In this document: positions 33,919 through 42,972 of the stretch, piece after piece
Numbering within the stretch: position 1 is the stretch's first letter
Layout: every line of letters begins with the position of its first letter
NCBI GenBank assembly: GCA_002285055.1
Contig: NQYJ01000002.1
Coordinates: forward strand, 186,001-250,000
Length of the DNA stretch: 64,000 nt
Reading direction: 5' to 3'
From: Candidatus Izimoplasma sp. ZiA1
Lineage (GTDB): Bacteria > Bacillota_I > Bacilli_A > Izemoplasmatales > Izemoplasmataceae
The notes under the pieces: model-generated
Seen by the model: the letters and a program-made list of their open reading frames with translations, nothing else
What the model was told of the DNA's origin: nothing
Databases searched by the model: none
Position numbers and translations under genes: made by a program

Positions 33919-35793
33919 ATGAATATATTAAACGTATCAAAATTATCAAAAGAATTTAGTGGTGAAGTTCTCTTTGAGAACATATCATTTGACATAACAA
34001 AAGGCGATAAGGTTGCACTTATTGGTAAAAATGGAACAGGTAAATCAACATTACTTAAAATTGTACTTGGAGATTTACATAAAGATATTGGTGAAGTTTT
34101 TATTAACAATAAAGCAAAAATCGGATACTTAAGCCAAAGTGTAATTTCGAACAAGGACAACTCATTAATTGATGAAATTAATGAAGTATTTCAAGATGTT
34201 ATTAAGATTGAAGAAAAAATGCTTGAAGTGTCTGAGGAAATGGCTGAAGACTTTTCAGAGGAACTACTATCTAAATATGAGAAACTAGAACTTAACTTTA
34301 ATACATTAGGTGGTTATGATTACCATTATAAAATTAATCTAATTCTTTCTAAGTTTAATTTTCTAAAGGAAGACTATTTAAGAAAAATATCATCTTTTAG
34401 TGGCGGTGAAAAAACAAGAATCGCTTTTGCTAAGCTGTTACTTATTGAACCTGATCTACTGATTTTAGATGAACCAACAAATCATCTTGATATTGCTATA
34501 ATTGAGTGGCTTGAGGACTATTTAAATAAATATGAAGGGGCTGTCTTAGTTGTTACACATGATAAGTATTTTATTAATAAAGTGTGTAAAAAAATAATTG
34601 AGATAGATCAAGGAACTTCTCACTTATACTTTGGGAACTTTAATCATTATGAAATAGAAAAAGTAAAGAGATATGAGCTGTTGCTAAAAAATTATAACAA
34701 GCAACAAAAAGAAATAGCTCATCTTCAAAGTTTTGTAGACCGTTTTAGATACAATTCTAAAAAGGCTACACTAGCACAAGATAGAGTAAAAAAAATTAAT
34801 AGAATTGATAAAATAAATATGCCAACTAAAAGCAATAGAAGAGTTAAAATGACGTTTGATCAAAAGCGAGCTACAACTGATATCATTTTAGAAGCTGTGA
34901 ATTTATCAATTGGATATGACAAAGTTTTAAGTAAAGATATTAACTTTACAATGAGAGGTTTTGATAAACTAGCAATCATTGGTGAAAATGGTGTTGGAAA
35001 AACAACTCTAATCAAAGTAATTGAAAGAAAACTTAAAGCTATTTCCGGAAAAGTACACTTTTTAAGAGATTATCAGATTGGATATTTTGATCAGAACCAG
35101 GAACTCTTAAATCAACATAAAACAATTTTTGAGGAAATTCATGATTACTACCCAGCAATGACAAACACAGATGTTAGAAATTATGCAGCTAGATTCTTAT
35201 TTACTAATGAAGATGTTCTAAAACCCATAAGTATTCTTAGTGGTGGAGAAAAAGTAAGATTAAGCTTATTACTATTAATGCTTGAGAAACCAGAGTTACT
35301 AATTTTGGATGAACCTACTAATCATCTTGATATAGAAACAAAAACAATTATTGAACAAGTGTTTAGTGAATTTAGTGGTCCTATTATATTTGTATCGCAT
35401 GATAGATACTTCATTAATAAAATCGGGACAAAAGTATTGTTTATGAAAACTGATAATGTTTATGAGTTTGATGGGACTTATGAAGAATATAAAGATAAAA
35501 TTGAAACAAAAGAATCAAAACAAAAGCAAAAACGACAAAAACCAAAAAGCAGTAATGATATAATCAAAAAAATTAAAACTATTGAAACTAAAATTCATGA
35601 ACTAGAAAGTAGAGTTAGCTTTCTAGAAAAAGAAATATATAAAGAAGAAGTTTACACTAACTTTGATAAATTAAAAAAATATAACAAAGAAATAGTAGAA
35701 ACAAGGGAATCGATAGAGGAAATTTACATCGAATATTTTGAGCTGCAAGAAGAAATTACAGAGAGAGATGGTGAAAACTATGAAGAGATTTAA
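33919..35793 (+). CDS. ABC-F ATPase (ribosome-associated, possible antibiotic resistance factor)
   Basis: A 624-residue soluble protein with two ABC ATPase domains and no membrane helices. Walker A motifs are GKNGTGKST and GENGVGKTT; both halves have SGGEK signatures and ILDEPTNHLD Walker B motifs typical of ABC-F. Between them is the P-site tRNA-interaction linker. The C-terminus (about 545-624) is a charged coiled coil as in YdiF/Uup types. Start ATG 33919 follows AGGTGAG and gives the usual MNILNVSKLSKEF opening; ATG 33901 in the same frame, with GGAGG in the attenuator stem, would add six residues. Leader peptide and attenuator suggest induction by ribosome-targeting drugs. It overlaps the next ABC gene. 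Confidence 0.9.
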   Translation: MNILNVSKLSKEFSGEVLFENISFDITKGDKVALIGKNGTGKSTLLKIVLGDLHKDIGEVFINNKAKIGYLSQSVISNKDNSLIDEINEVFQDVIKIEEKMLEVSEEMAEDFSEELLSKYEKLELNFNTLGGYDYHYKINLILSKFNFLKEDYLRKISSFSGGEKTRIAFAKLLLIEPDLLILDEPTNHLDIAIIEWLEDYLNKYEGAVLVVTHDKYFINKVCKKIIEIDQGTSHLYFGNFNHYEIEKVKRYELLLKNYNKQQKEIAHLQSFVDRFRYNSKKATLAQDRVKKINRIDKINMPTKSNRRVKMTFDQKRATTDIILEAVNLSIGYDKVLSKDINFTMRGFDKLAIIGENGVGKTTLIKVIERKLKAISGKVHFLRDYQIGYFDQNQELLNQHKTIFEEIHDYYPAMTNTDVRNYAARFLFTNEDVLKPISILSGGEKVRLSLLLLMLEKPELLILDEPTNHLDIETKTIIEQVFSEFSGPIIFVSHDRYFINKIGTKVLFMKTDNVYEFDGTYEEYKDKIETKESKQKQKRQKPKSSNDIIKKIKTIETKIHELESRVSFLEKEIYKEEVYTNFDKLKKYNKEIVETRESIEEIYIEYFELQEEITERDGENYEEI

Positions 35794-37582
35794 ACAATTT
35801 TTTAAATGGATGAAAGGTAATATATGGATTTATGTATTTAGTATTGCATTGTTAGTAGTACTTCAATACTTCCGTACATTAACACCTTTATTCGTGCAAC
35901 ATACGATAGACTTTATACTAGATACTAAAGAATCATTGTTGCCAGACTTTCTATTCAAATATGTCCAAGGAGACACAATTAAAGAGAGTCTATTATTAGT
36001 AGGTATTGTATTTGTTTTAGTATCATTATTTAGAGTTATAGTAATGTTCCTAAGAAGATTAGTTAATGCAGTATTTACAGAACGTATTGCCTATAATATG
36101 CGTAATACGCTATATAAAAAACTACAAGACTTATCATTTACATATCATTCACACGCTGAAACGGGTGACTTGATTCAAAGATGTACAACAGATATTGAGA
36201 CATATCGTGTCTTTGTAGGTGAGCAACTAATTGAAATAATTAGACTTGTATTTTTAATGATATTTACGATTTTCCAAATGTCAAAAATAAATACTCAAAT
36301 GACTTTTATAAGTTTAATAATAGCTCCAATAATTTTCTTCTCAGCATTTATTTACTTCCTATATGTTAAAAAAATATTTAAAAAAGTAGAAGAAGCTGAA
36401 GGGAAAATGACAACGACTTTACAAGAAAGTGTTACTGGAATTAGAGTTGTTAAAGCATTCGCAAGAGAAAAATTTGAAATAGATAAATTTGAAGAAGATT
36501 CAAAAAGATATATGAAAGAAGATTACAAACTTTTAAAACTAATGGCTGCATTTTGGGGAGGAACAGATTTTATTATCTTTGTTCAATACTTTGTAACAGC
36601 ATTAGTGGGTATTCATTTTGCTATTGATGGTGTAATTGATACTGGGGAATATATTGCCTTCTTATCTTATGTAGGAATGGTTGTATGGCCACTTAGACAA
36701 CTAGGGCGTATTGTTGGTGACTTTGGTAAAACTACAGTTGCACTTGATCGTTTAGATGAAATTGTCTTAAAAGAGAGTGAACATTTAAATGACTCGCCAG
36801 ATACACCAATAATCGAAGGGAAAGTAGAGTTTAAAAATGTTGGATTCAAGTTTGAAGATGACAACAAATCACTTCTTAAAAATATTTCATTTGATGTTGA
36901 AAAAGGACAAACTGTTGCTATTGTTGGTAAAACAGGTAGTGGTAAAAGTACTTTAATTAATCTAATGGTAAGATTGCTAGAATATCAACAAGGTGAAATC
37001 CTGTTTGATGGAAAAGATTTAAAAACAATTAACAAAAAATGGATTAGAAAAAATGTAGGAATAATCTTACAAGAACCATTCTTATATTCTAAATCAATCT
37101 ATGAAAATATCAGTATAATGGATAGAAAAGCTGATAAAGAAAAAATCTATAAAGCTGCATCGATTGCTAGTTTACATGATGATATAGAAGGATTTGAAGC
37201 TGGTTACAAAACACTAGTAGGGGAAAGAGGAGTGACATTAAGTGGTGGACAAAAACAACGTGTTGCTATTGCAAGAATGTTACTTGACTCAAAACCAATA
37301 TTAATCTTTGACGATTCATTAAGTGCTGTAGATACAGAGACTGATATTCAAATCAGAAGATCATTAAATAAATATTGGGCAAATACAACTGTATTTATAA
37401 TTACCCATCGTATAACAACTGCTATGGAAGCAGATAAAATTGTAGTGTTAGATCAAGGTGAAGTTAAAGAAATGGGAACTCATGATCAACTACTAAAACA
37501 AAATGGTATCTACAATGACCTTTGGGAAATCCAAACAAATGTAGAGTACGACTATAAAAAAATAGATAAGGGGGCGAAATAA
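35780..37582 (+). CDS. ABC exporter half-transporter, degenerate Walker B subunit (ABC-F operon)
   Basis: A 600-residue permease-ATPase. Start ATG 35780 has GGTGA six bases before it and lies inside the ABC-F coding end (14-base overlap); an open frame to 35738 has no ribosome site. Six membrane helices, then Walker A GKTGSGKST, canonical LSGGQ and Walker B ILIFDDSLSAVD with Asp for Glu; the H-loop THR is intact. It pairs with the next gene product as a heterodimeric exporter (YheI/YheH, BmrCD type). Coupling to an ABC-F gene suggests that both answer the same antibiotic, the one protecting ribosomes, the other exporting; this is inference. Confidence 0.92.
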   Translation: MKRFKQFFKWMKGNIWIYVFSIALLVVLQYFRTLTPLFVQHTIDFILDTKESLLPDFLFKYVQGDTIKESLLLVGIVFVLVSLFRVIVMFLRRLVNAVFTERIAYNMRNTLYKKLQDLSFTYHSHAETGDLIQRCTTDIETYRVFVGEQLIEIIRLVFLMIFTIFQMSKINTQMTFISLIIAPIIFFSAFIYFLYVKKIFKKVEEAEGKMTTTLQESVTGIRVVKAFAREKFEIDKFEEDSKRYMKEDYKLLKLMAAFWGGTDFIIFVQYFVTALVGIHFAIDGVIDTGEYIAFLSYVGMVVWPLRQLGRIVGDFGKTTVALDRLDEIVLKESEHLNDSPDTPIIEGKVEFKNVGFKFEDDNKSLLKNISFDVEKGQTVAIVGKTGSGKSTLINLMVRLLEYQQGEILFDGKDLKTINKKWIRKNVGIILQEPFLYSKSIYENISIMDRKADKEKIYKAASIASLHDDIEGFEAGYKTLVGERGVTLSGGQKQRVAIARMLLDSKPILIFDDSLSAVDTETDIQIRRSLNKYWANTTVFIITHRITTAMEADKIVVLDQGEVKEMGTHDQLLKQNGIYNDLWEIQTNVEYDYKKIDKGAK

Positions 37583-37583
37583 T

Positions 37584-39413
37584 ATGTCACATTTTGAAGA
37601 AGAAGAATATACAGACAGTAAATTTGACTTAGTGGTATGGAAAAAAATATTCGCTTATATGGCTCCTTTTAAACACTTAATATACGCAGCTTTATTTGGT
37701 GCAGTTATGTTAGCTATTGGCGACATAATTTATCCATTAATTAATGCATATGGAATTGAGCAAATCATCAAAGCAGATAGCCTAGATAAACTACCATATT
37801 TTGTAACTGCATACGTTATTTTCATGGTTGTGCAGTCATCAATGGTTTATTTATTTATTGTAAAAGCTGGATCTGTTCAAAGAGAACTATCATTTGCACT
37901 TAGAAAAAGCGCATTTAGAAGACTACAAGAACTTCCTTTTAGTTATTATGATAAGACACCTATTGGATGGATCATGGCTCGTATGACAAGTGATTCAAGA
38001 AACTTAAGTGATATCCTATCATGGGGTTTAATCGATATGACTTGGGGATCACTAATGATGATTGGATTAACAGTAGTTATGTTTATTCTAAACTGGAAAT
38101 TAGCTTTAGTTACATTAAGTGTATTACCATTCTTAATTGTTATATCAATTTACTTTAGAAAGAAAATCTTACACTCTTATCGTAAAATAAGAAAAGAAAA
38201 CTCTAAAATAACAGGTGCTTTTAATGAAGGTATTACAGGAGCAAAAACGACAAAGACATTAGTATTAGAAAAAGAAAACTTTAATGATTTTGATAATTTA
38301 ACATCAACAATGAGAAATCATTCAATCAAAGCAGCTATGTTTGCTGGATTGTACTTTCCGACAATTCTTTTCATCTCAACAATAGCTGTAGCTATGGTCT
38401 TAAATGTTGGTGGATTAGAAGTTGTTTCTGGAGTTATAAGTATAAGTATATTATATGTATTTATAAGTTATGTATGGCAGTTTTTTGAACCAGTTATGCA
38501 ACTTGCTAATATCTTAGCTAGATTCCAACAAGCTCAAGCCTCAGCAGAAAGAATTTTATCACTTATTGAACAGGAACCAGAAATTTATGATACTAAAGAA
38601 GTTATTGAAAAATATGGTGATGCTATTGATTTTAAAAAAGAAAACTGGGAAGAACTAGTTGGAGACATTGAGTTTAATAATGTTACATTTAAGTACAATA
38701 AAGGTGAAAAAGTATTAACTGATTTTAACCTAAAAGTAAAAGCAGGTGAAAGTATTGCCTTAGTTGGACAAACTGGAGCTGGTAAATCAACAATTGTAAA
38801 CCTGATTTGTAGATTTTATGAACCATCTGAGGGTGAAATCCTAATTGACGGTAAAAACTATAAAGAACGTTCAATTGGGTGGTTACACGCTAATCTTGGT
38901 TATGTTTTACAATCACCACATTTGTTTAGTGGAACTATTCTTGAGAATATCCGCTATGGAAACGAAGACGCAACAGATGAAGAAATTTATGAAGTTGCAA
39001 AATTAGTAGAGGCACATGACTTTATTATTGAGTTTGAAGACGGTTATAAAACTGAAGTTGGTGAAGGTGGATCAAGATTAAGTGTTGGACAAAAACAGCT
39101 TATAAGTTTTGCAAGAGCCTTACTAGCGGACCCGAAAATATTAATTCTTGATGAAGCTACTAGTAGTGTTGATACTAAAACAGAAAAAGCACTTCAAAGA
39201 GCAATTGAAACTGTATTAAAAGGTAGAACAAGCTTTATTGTTGCACATCGTTTATCAACAATCACTGCGAGTGATCGTATCTTAGTATTAGATAAAGGTA
39301 TTGTAATAGAAGCAGGTACGCATACAGAATTAATTAATTTGGAACAACATTATCACAAATTATATACTAATCAGTTTAAACAAGAGAGTATAGAAAGTTC
39401 GAAAAATGGGTAA
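37584..39413 (+). CDS. ABC exporter half-transporter, catalytic subunit (ABC-F operon)
   Basis: A 609-residue partner, starting one base after the preceding stop with a G-rich ribosome site (AAGGGGGCG). Six membrane helices; an insertion of about 20 residues before the ATPase (IEKYGDAIDFKKENWEELVGDI) is typical of the YheH side. Walker A GQTGAGKST, degenerate signature LSVGQ, canonical Walker B ILILDEATSSVD and AHRLST. Complements the LSGGQ/Asp-type partner. Last gene of the operon; the stop codon lies in the terminator. Confidence 0.92.
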   Translation: MSHFEEEEYTDSKFDLVVWKKIFAYMAPFKHLIYAALFGAVMLAIGDIIYPLINAYGIEQIIKADSLDKLPYFVTAYVIFMVVQSSMVYLFIVKAGSVQRELSFALRKSAFRRLQELPFSYYDKTPIGWIMARMTSDSRNLSDILSWGLIDMTWGSLMMIGLTVVMFILNWKLALVTLSVLPFLIVISIYFRKKILHSYRKIRKENSKITGAFNEGITGAKTTKTLVLEKENFNDFDNLTSTMRNHSIKAAMFAGLYFPTILFISTIAVAMVLNVGGLEVVSGVISISILYVFISYVWQFFEPVMQLANILARFQQAQASAERILSLIEQEPEIYDTKEVIEKYGDAIDFKKENWEELVGDIEFNNVTFKYNKGEKVLTDFNLKVKAGESIALVGQTGAGKSTIVNLICRFYEPSEGEILIDGKNYKERSIGWLHANLGYVLQSPHLFSGTILENIRYGNEDATDEEIYEVAKLVEAHDFIIEFEDGYKTEVGEGGSRLSVGQKQLISFARALLADPKILILDEATSSVDTKTEKALQRAIETVLKGRTSFIVAHRLSTITASDRILVLDKGIVIEAGTHTELINLEQHYHKLYTNQFKQESIESSKNG

Positions 39414-39428
39414 TTTTACCCATTTTTT
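39402..39428 (+). terminator. Rho-independent terminator of the ABC-F/ABC operon
   Basis: AAAAATGGGTAA / TTACCCATTTTT stem with T-run. Confidence 0.9.
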
Positions 39429-39444
39429 ATTTACTTTTTTGTTA

Positions 39445-39486
39445 TGTGCATATGCACACACATGTCAGTCGTTGAGCATATGCACA
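39445..39486. repeat. Tandem palindromes TGTGCATATGCACA / TGAGCATATGCACA
   Basis: A perfect 14-bp palindrome (39445-39458) and a one-mismatch copy (39473-39486) with starts 28 bp apart in the gene-free stretch between the ABC operon and the methyltransferase-like gene. They look like paired protein-binding sites, but no regulator gene is adjacent. Confidence 0.55.
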
Positions 39487-39516
39487 TTATTAATTATAAT
39501 ATTTATAATTAATAAT
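39486..39516. repeat. 31-bp perfect AT-only inverted repeat
   Basis: Arms of 14 bases (39486-39499 and 39503-39516) around the spacer TAT are exact inverse complements; no G or C is included. It directly adjoins the tandem palindromes. It lacks a T-run, so it is not a normal terminator. The remaining 39517-39600 contains two related AATTCGTA-type words (near 39512 and 39580) and nothing else identifiable. Confidence 0.6.
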
Positions 39517-39601
39517 TCGTATGCGTACTATATAACGGCTAAATAAAGCCCTTTCATTACTAGGTTCGCAAGTTTAACTAATTCGTACGCTAAATATTTG
39601 C

Positions 39602-39630
39602 TTGCATACTATTTTTTTGTCAATTATAAT
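39602..39630 (+). promoter_or_regulatory. Promoter of the methyltransferase-like gene and Mrp/Mbx operon
   Basis: TTGCAT (39602-39607), 17 bp, TATAAT (39625-39630), 21 bp before ATG 39652. No terminator separates that gene from the operon, so this is the likely main promoter for the whole 11.7-kb unit. Confidence 0.65.
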
Positions 39631-39651
39631 GACATTGATGAGGGTGATAAT

Positions 39652-40557
39652 ATGAAGAAAATTGAGTCATTTAACAGTGGATTAAATAGTAGTAGTTTGA
39701 AAAATACTATATCATATACATCATTTAAAGATGAGGTTAGTAAAATAATAGAACAAGAGATTATGAACTTAAAAAATACGATTAAAAGTTGTGTAATAGG
39801 AGCTGGAAATCTAAATGATATAAATGTGGATTTATTTGCTGAATCGTTTAATTTTGTTAATTTAACAGATATAGATTTAGGAAGCATTAAAAACGCATTA
39901 GATTTTTTAAAAAAAGACGGGAAAAATTATTCTAATGTGTCAATAACGAGAATTGAATATACAGGGTTTGAAAAGAATCTCTTTTTTGCACGTTTTAAGG
40001 AAAATATTATTAAGTTAAAAAGCAATGATGAAATTGAAAAGTATTTAAGGAAATCTTTATCAAATTTAGAAAACTATAAGTTTCTAAAAAATGACGATAA
40101 CGAGTTTGACTTAATATATGTATCACCTATCTATACACAATTAGTTTATAATGAACTACTTTATGAGTTATCTGTTTTAAGAGGTAGTGGTTATCCTGAG
40201 CATAATATTAAGTTTATTGAAGACTTCCTAATTGATGAAATGATAAATATTATAGATAGATTTAATAATAATATTGTAAGAGTATTAAATGATAATGGGG
40301 TTTTAGTTGTTAGTTCTGATATTTTTCAAGGAGATAATGAATCAGACTTCATGAAAAATATAATTAATAATATAGATAAATATGAGTATGTTGAAAATGT
40401 TTATGAAAAGTATGTAGAAGATTACGGTGTTGGGCTTGGTGATTTTGGACTTTTAAATCTTGATGAAAAATTAAATGTAATATCATCAAAATGGGTAGTT
40501 TGGCCATTTGATGAAAAAAATAGTTTTGCTGTTAAGATTAAAGTATATAAAAAATAA
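39652..40557 (+). CDS. Rossmann-fold (SAM methyltransferase-like) protein heading the Mrp/Mbx operon
   Basis: A 301-residue cytosolic protein. CVIGAGNLNDINVDLFAESFNFVNLTDIDL has the form of a SAM-binding motif I (G-x-G-N) with an acidic motif II end, and NDNGVLVVSSDIF resembles the following class I methyltransferase strand. I do not recognise the specific family. Start ATG 39652 follows GAGGGTG. It is 27 bp upstream of mrpE with no terminator, so it is co-transcribed with the oxidoreductase genes; a role in their maturation or in making a cofactor is possible but unproven. Confidence 0.6.
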   Translation: MKKIESFNSGLNSSSLKNTISYTSFKDEVSKIIEQEIMNLKNTIKSCVIGAGNLNDINVDLFAESFNFVNLTDIDLGSIKNALDFLKKDGKNYSNVSITRIEYTGFEKNLFFARFKENIIKLKSNDEIEKYLRKSLSNLENYKFLKNDDNEFDLIYVSPIYTQLVYNELLYELSVLRGSGYPEHNIKFIEDFLIDEMINIIDRFNNNIVRVLNDNGVLVVSSDIFQGDNESDFMKNIINNIDKYEYVENVYEKYVEDYGVGLGDFGLLNLDEKLNVISSKWVVWPFDEKNSFAVKIKVYKK

Positions 40558-40584
40558 AATAAATTAATATAAGGAGGATTCATT

Positions 40585-41067
40585 ATGAAGTATGTGGCAA
40601 CGTTTCTTGTTTTATTTGCTAGTTATGTTTTATTAGCAGGATTACATGTTCAAGAACTAGTTGTTGGTAGTATTGTTAGTTTAATGTTAACAGTTCTAAT
40701 CGCTAATATGGTTGATTATAAAGTTGATTTTAAACTACCTATCAGACTTTTAGTGTTTATTTTTGTTTATGTCCCGGTATTTGTTTACCAATTAGTGCTA
40801 GCTAATTTAGACGTAGCAAGAAGAGTTCTTAGTCCTAAAATTCCGTTAAATCCAGGATTTGTTAAAATTAAAACAGATCTTAAAGGCGATTTTGCGAAAT
40901 TAACTTTGGCTAACTCAATTACACTTACTCCCGGAACTTTAAGTATTGATGTTGATGGTGATGATATGTATATTCACACTGTTGATGTAAAAGGTAAAAG
41001 TCCTGAGGAAAACAAAAAGAATATTAGTAGTCTTTTTGAGAAAATCTTAGGGGTGGTGTTCAAATGA
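40585..41067 (+). CDS. mrpE: Mrp/Mbx antiporter subunit E (MbxA-like)
   Basis: A 160-residue MnhE/MrpE family membrane protein. Two to three N-terminal helices (FLVLFASYVLLAG, VGSIVSLMLTVLIANM, RLLVFIFVYVPVFVYQLVLANLDVARRVL) are followed by the typical cytosolic tail KLTLANSITLTPGTLSIDVDGDDMYIHTVD. In Mrp antiporters and in archaeal Mbh/Mbx complexes it belongs to the sodium-translocating part. AAGGAGG precedes ATG 40585. First structural gene of the complex; overlaps mrpF by four bases. Confidence 0.93.
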   Translation: MKYVATFLVLFASYVLLAGLHVQELVVGSIVSLMLTVLIANMVDYKVDFKLPIRLLVFIFVYVPVFVYQLVLANLDVARRVLSPKIPLNPGFVKIKTDLKGDFAKLTLANSITLTPGTLSIDVDGDDMYIHTVDVKGKSPEENKKNISSLFEKILGVVFK

Positions 41068-41327
41068 TAGATATTATTGTATTTGGGCTTGTAGGTCTTG
41101 GGTTATTATTAGCTATTTTTAGATTGTTAATTGGTCCTAACACACAAGATAGAGTAGTTTCATTAGATACTATTAATGTTATTGTTATTGGAGTTATTGC
41201 GTTGCTTGCAAGAGCTTTTAATAATTCATTATATTTAGACATTGCAATTGTTTATGCGATCTTAGCATTTTTGGAAACAGTTGTGTTTGCTAGATACTTG
41301 GAGGGTAGAAAACATGGAAATAGCTAG
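41064..41327 (+). CDS. mrpF: Mrp/Mbx antiporter subunit F (MbxB-like)
   Basis: An 87-residue MnhF/MrpF protein with three membrane helices; LIGPNTQDRVVSLDTINVIVIGVIALLAR is the family signature (G-P-x-x-x-D-R-x-x-x-x-D). Four-base overlap with mrpE and 14-base overlap with mrpG. Small subunit of the antiporter module. Confidence 0.93.
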   Translation: MIDIIVFGLVGLGLLLAIFRLLIGPNTQDRVVSLDTINVIVIGVIALLARAFNNSLYLDIAIVYAILAFLETVVFARYLEGRKHGNS

Positions 41328-41649
41328 TAATGTATTTTTAATTATAGGTGGCTTGTTCTATCTTTTAGGTGGTCTTGGAATTTTAAGAATGCCTGATACT
41401 TTTAACCGTATTCAAGCAGGAACAAAAGCAACGACTTTAGGTGCATTTGCATTGTTAATCGGTGTAGGGTTTGCAAATCCTGAGTGGGTGTTAAAAGTAT
41501 TTCTAATTATTTTATTTATTACAGTTTCAAATCCAATTGGTTCTAGTGCTTTGGCTAAAGCTACTTACCTTTCTGGATATCGTCCTGAAAATTTAGTTCA
41601 AGATGATTTAAAAGAGTTGCTTGGAGGTGAAGATAATGGAACTAATTAA
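41314..41649 (+). CDS. mrpG: Mrp/Mbx antiporter subunit G (MbxC-like)
   Basis: A 111-residue MnhG/MrpG protein with three helices; GILRMPDTFNRIQAGTKATTLGAFALLIG is the family signature. ATG 41314 lies inside the end of mrpF behind GGAGGG; an in-frame start at 41281 is much less likely. Overlaps the next gene by 14 bases. Confidence 0.93.
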   Translation: MEIASNVFLIIGGLFYLLGGLGILRMPDTFNRIQAGTKATTLGAFALLIGVGFANPEWVLKVFLIILFITVSNPIGSSALAKATYLSGYRPENLVQDDLKELLGGEDNGTN

Positions 41650-41890
41650 CTATGTTGAAATCGTAGTTGGTGTTTTATTGATTGTATTAGCTTTCTTAGC
41701 TATCAATTCAAAATCTTTGATTAAAGCAGTTATGTTTTTATCTTCAATGAGTATGATGAGTGTTATTGGATTTGTTTTAATGAAAGCTCCCGATGTTGCT
41801 GTAACTGAAGCAGTAATTGGTAGTGGACTTGTAACAAGTTTGTTTGTTTTTACATTATTATCTGTAAGAAAGGTAGGGAATAAAGCATGA
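41636..41890 (+). CDS. MbhD/DUF4040-like subunit (MrpA C-terminal segment, MbxD-like)
   Basis: An 84-residue membrane protein with three helices. SKSLIKAVMFLSSMSMMSVIGFVLMKAPDVAVTEAVIGSGLVTSLFVFTL matches the DUF4040 part that in Mrp antiporters is the C-terminal region of MrpA and in archaeal Mbh/Mbx is a separate subunit (D). No full-length MrpA is present in the operon, which argues for an Mbh/Mbx-type complex rather than a plain Mrp antiporter. ATG 41636 follows TTGGAGGTG. Confidence 0.88.
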   Translation: MELINYVEIVVGVLLIVLAFLAINSKSLIKAVMFLSSMSMMSVIGFVLMKAPDVAVTEAVIGSGLVTSLFVFTLLSVRKVGNKA

Positions 41891-42633
41891 AAAACTTTTT
41901 AGCATTAATCCTTACATTATTCTTAGGGTTCTTAATCATGAGCAGTTTAAATAATAATATCGCATTCCCTAAATTCGGTGAGGCGAATATTGGTGATCGA
42001 GTTAGTGATGCTTACATTGATAGAGATGTAACAGAAAATCCAGGAGATGTCATCTTTGGTGAAACTGATGGGCTAGAGAGTGGTCCAGCAAATATCGTTA
42101 CAGCAATTGTTGCTGATTATCGTAGTTTTGATACTTTAGGTGAAGTAACTGTATTATTTGTTAGTGCACTTGGAGTAGCATTATTATTAGGAACAAAAAA
42201 GCAAAAGCGTTTAGAAATAGACTTTCATCCTAACTTTATGTTAAGAGTTGGTTCAAAAGCTTTATTTGGTGTAATTCTAATGACTGGTATTTATATTAGT
42301 ATCCATGGACATTTAACACCTGGTGGTGGATTCCCTGGTGGTAGTATGATTGCTACTTCAATGTTGCTATTATATTTAGCTGATGATAACTTTAGAGCAA
42401 AAGTTAAAGGATTCAAAATTTTAGAAAGTATAGCTGGTAGTTTATACGTTTTAATCGGTATTATCGGATTAATTATTGGTGGATCTTTCTTAGTAAATAT
42501 TTTAGATACGGGCGTTATTGGCGAATTGTTTAGCGCTGGTATTATTCCAATAGTATATGTATTAATCGGTTTAAAAGTTGGTAGTGAAATATCAAATGTA
42601 ATCGATAATTTCTTAACAGAGGAGGGTGCATAA
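41887..42633 (+). CDS. MbhE-MnhB fusion subunit (MbxF-like)
   Basis: A 248-residue membrane protein joining two modules. The first about 105 residues, including SGPANIVTAIVADYRSFDTLGEVTVLFVSALGVALLLG, correspond to MbhE (the MrpA C-terminal end). The rest, FHPNFMLRVGSKALFGVILMTGIYISIHGHLTPGGGFPGGSMIATSMLLLYLADD, is MnhB/MrpB. The E and B parts are separate in Mbh; a single E-F chain fits the Mbx layout, which as I recall lacks a separate E gene. A long soluble loop (about 30-70) lies after the first helix. Confidence 0.88.
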   Translation: MKNFLALILTLFLGFLIMSSLNNNIAFPKFGEANIGDRVSDAYIDRDVTENPGDVIFGETDGLESGPANIVTAIVADYRSFDTLGEVTVLFVSALGVALLLGTKKQKRLEIDFHPNFMLRVGSKALFGVILMTGIYISIHGHLTPGGGFPGGSMIATSMLLLYLADDNFRAKVKGFKILESIAGSLYVLIGIIGLIIGGSFLVNILDTGVIGELFSAGIIPIVYVLIGLKVGSEISNVIDNFLTEEGA

Positions 42634-42634
42634 T

Positions 42635-42970
42635 ATGTTACAGTACGCTGCAATAGTCTTAATTATGTTAGGACTTTATGGAATCTTAACACAACGAAAT
42701 GTAATTAAAATCATCCTTTCATTAAACATAATGGAAATAGGGTTAAACTTGTTTATTATTAGTGTTGGTTATGTGACTGATGGTATTGCACCAATAATGA
42801 CTACTAATCATAATACTAACAGCTTAATTTATGTTGATCCATTACCTCAAGCATTAGTACTTACTGCTATTGTTATTGGAGTTGGAACAACTGCTCTAGG
42901 ATTAGCGATTGCTAAAAATATCTATTCAAAATATGGAACATTTGAATTAGACGAAATGGAGGAAGAATAA
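42635..42970 (+). CDS. mrpC: Mrp/Mbx antiporter subunit C (NuoK-like, MbxG-like)
   Basis: A 111-residue MnhC/MrpC (NuoK family) protein with three helices; NVIKIILSLNIMEIGLNLFII and DPLPQALVLTAIVIGVGTTALGLAI are characteristic, including the Glu within the second helix. ATG 42635 follows GGAGGG; the GTG at 42626 overlaps it. Confidence 0.93.
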   Translation: MLQYAAIVLIMLGLYGILTQRNVIKIILSLNIMEIGLNLFIISVGYVTDGIAPIMTTNHNTNSLIYVDPLPQALVLTAIVIGVGTTALGLAIAKNIYSKYGTFELDEMEEE

Positions 42971-42972
42971 TC

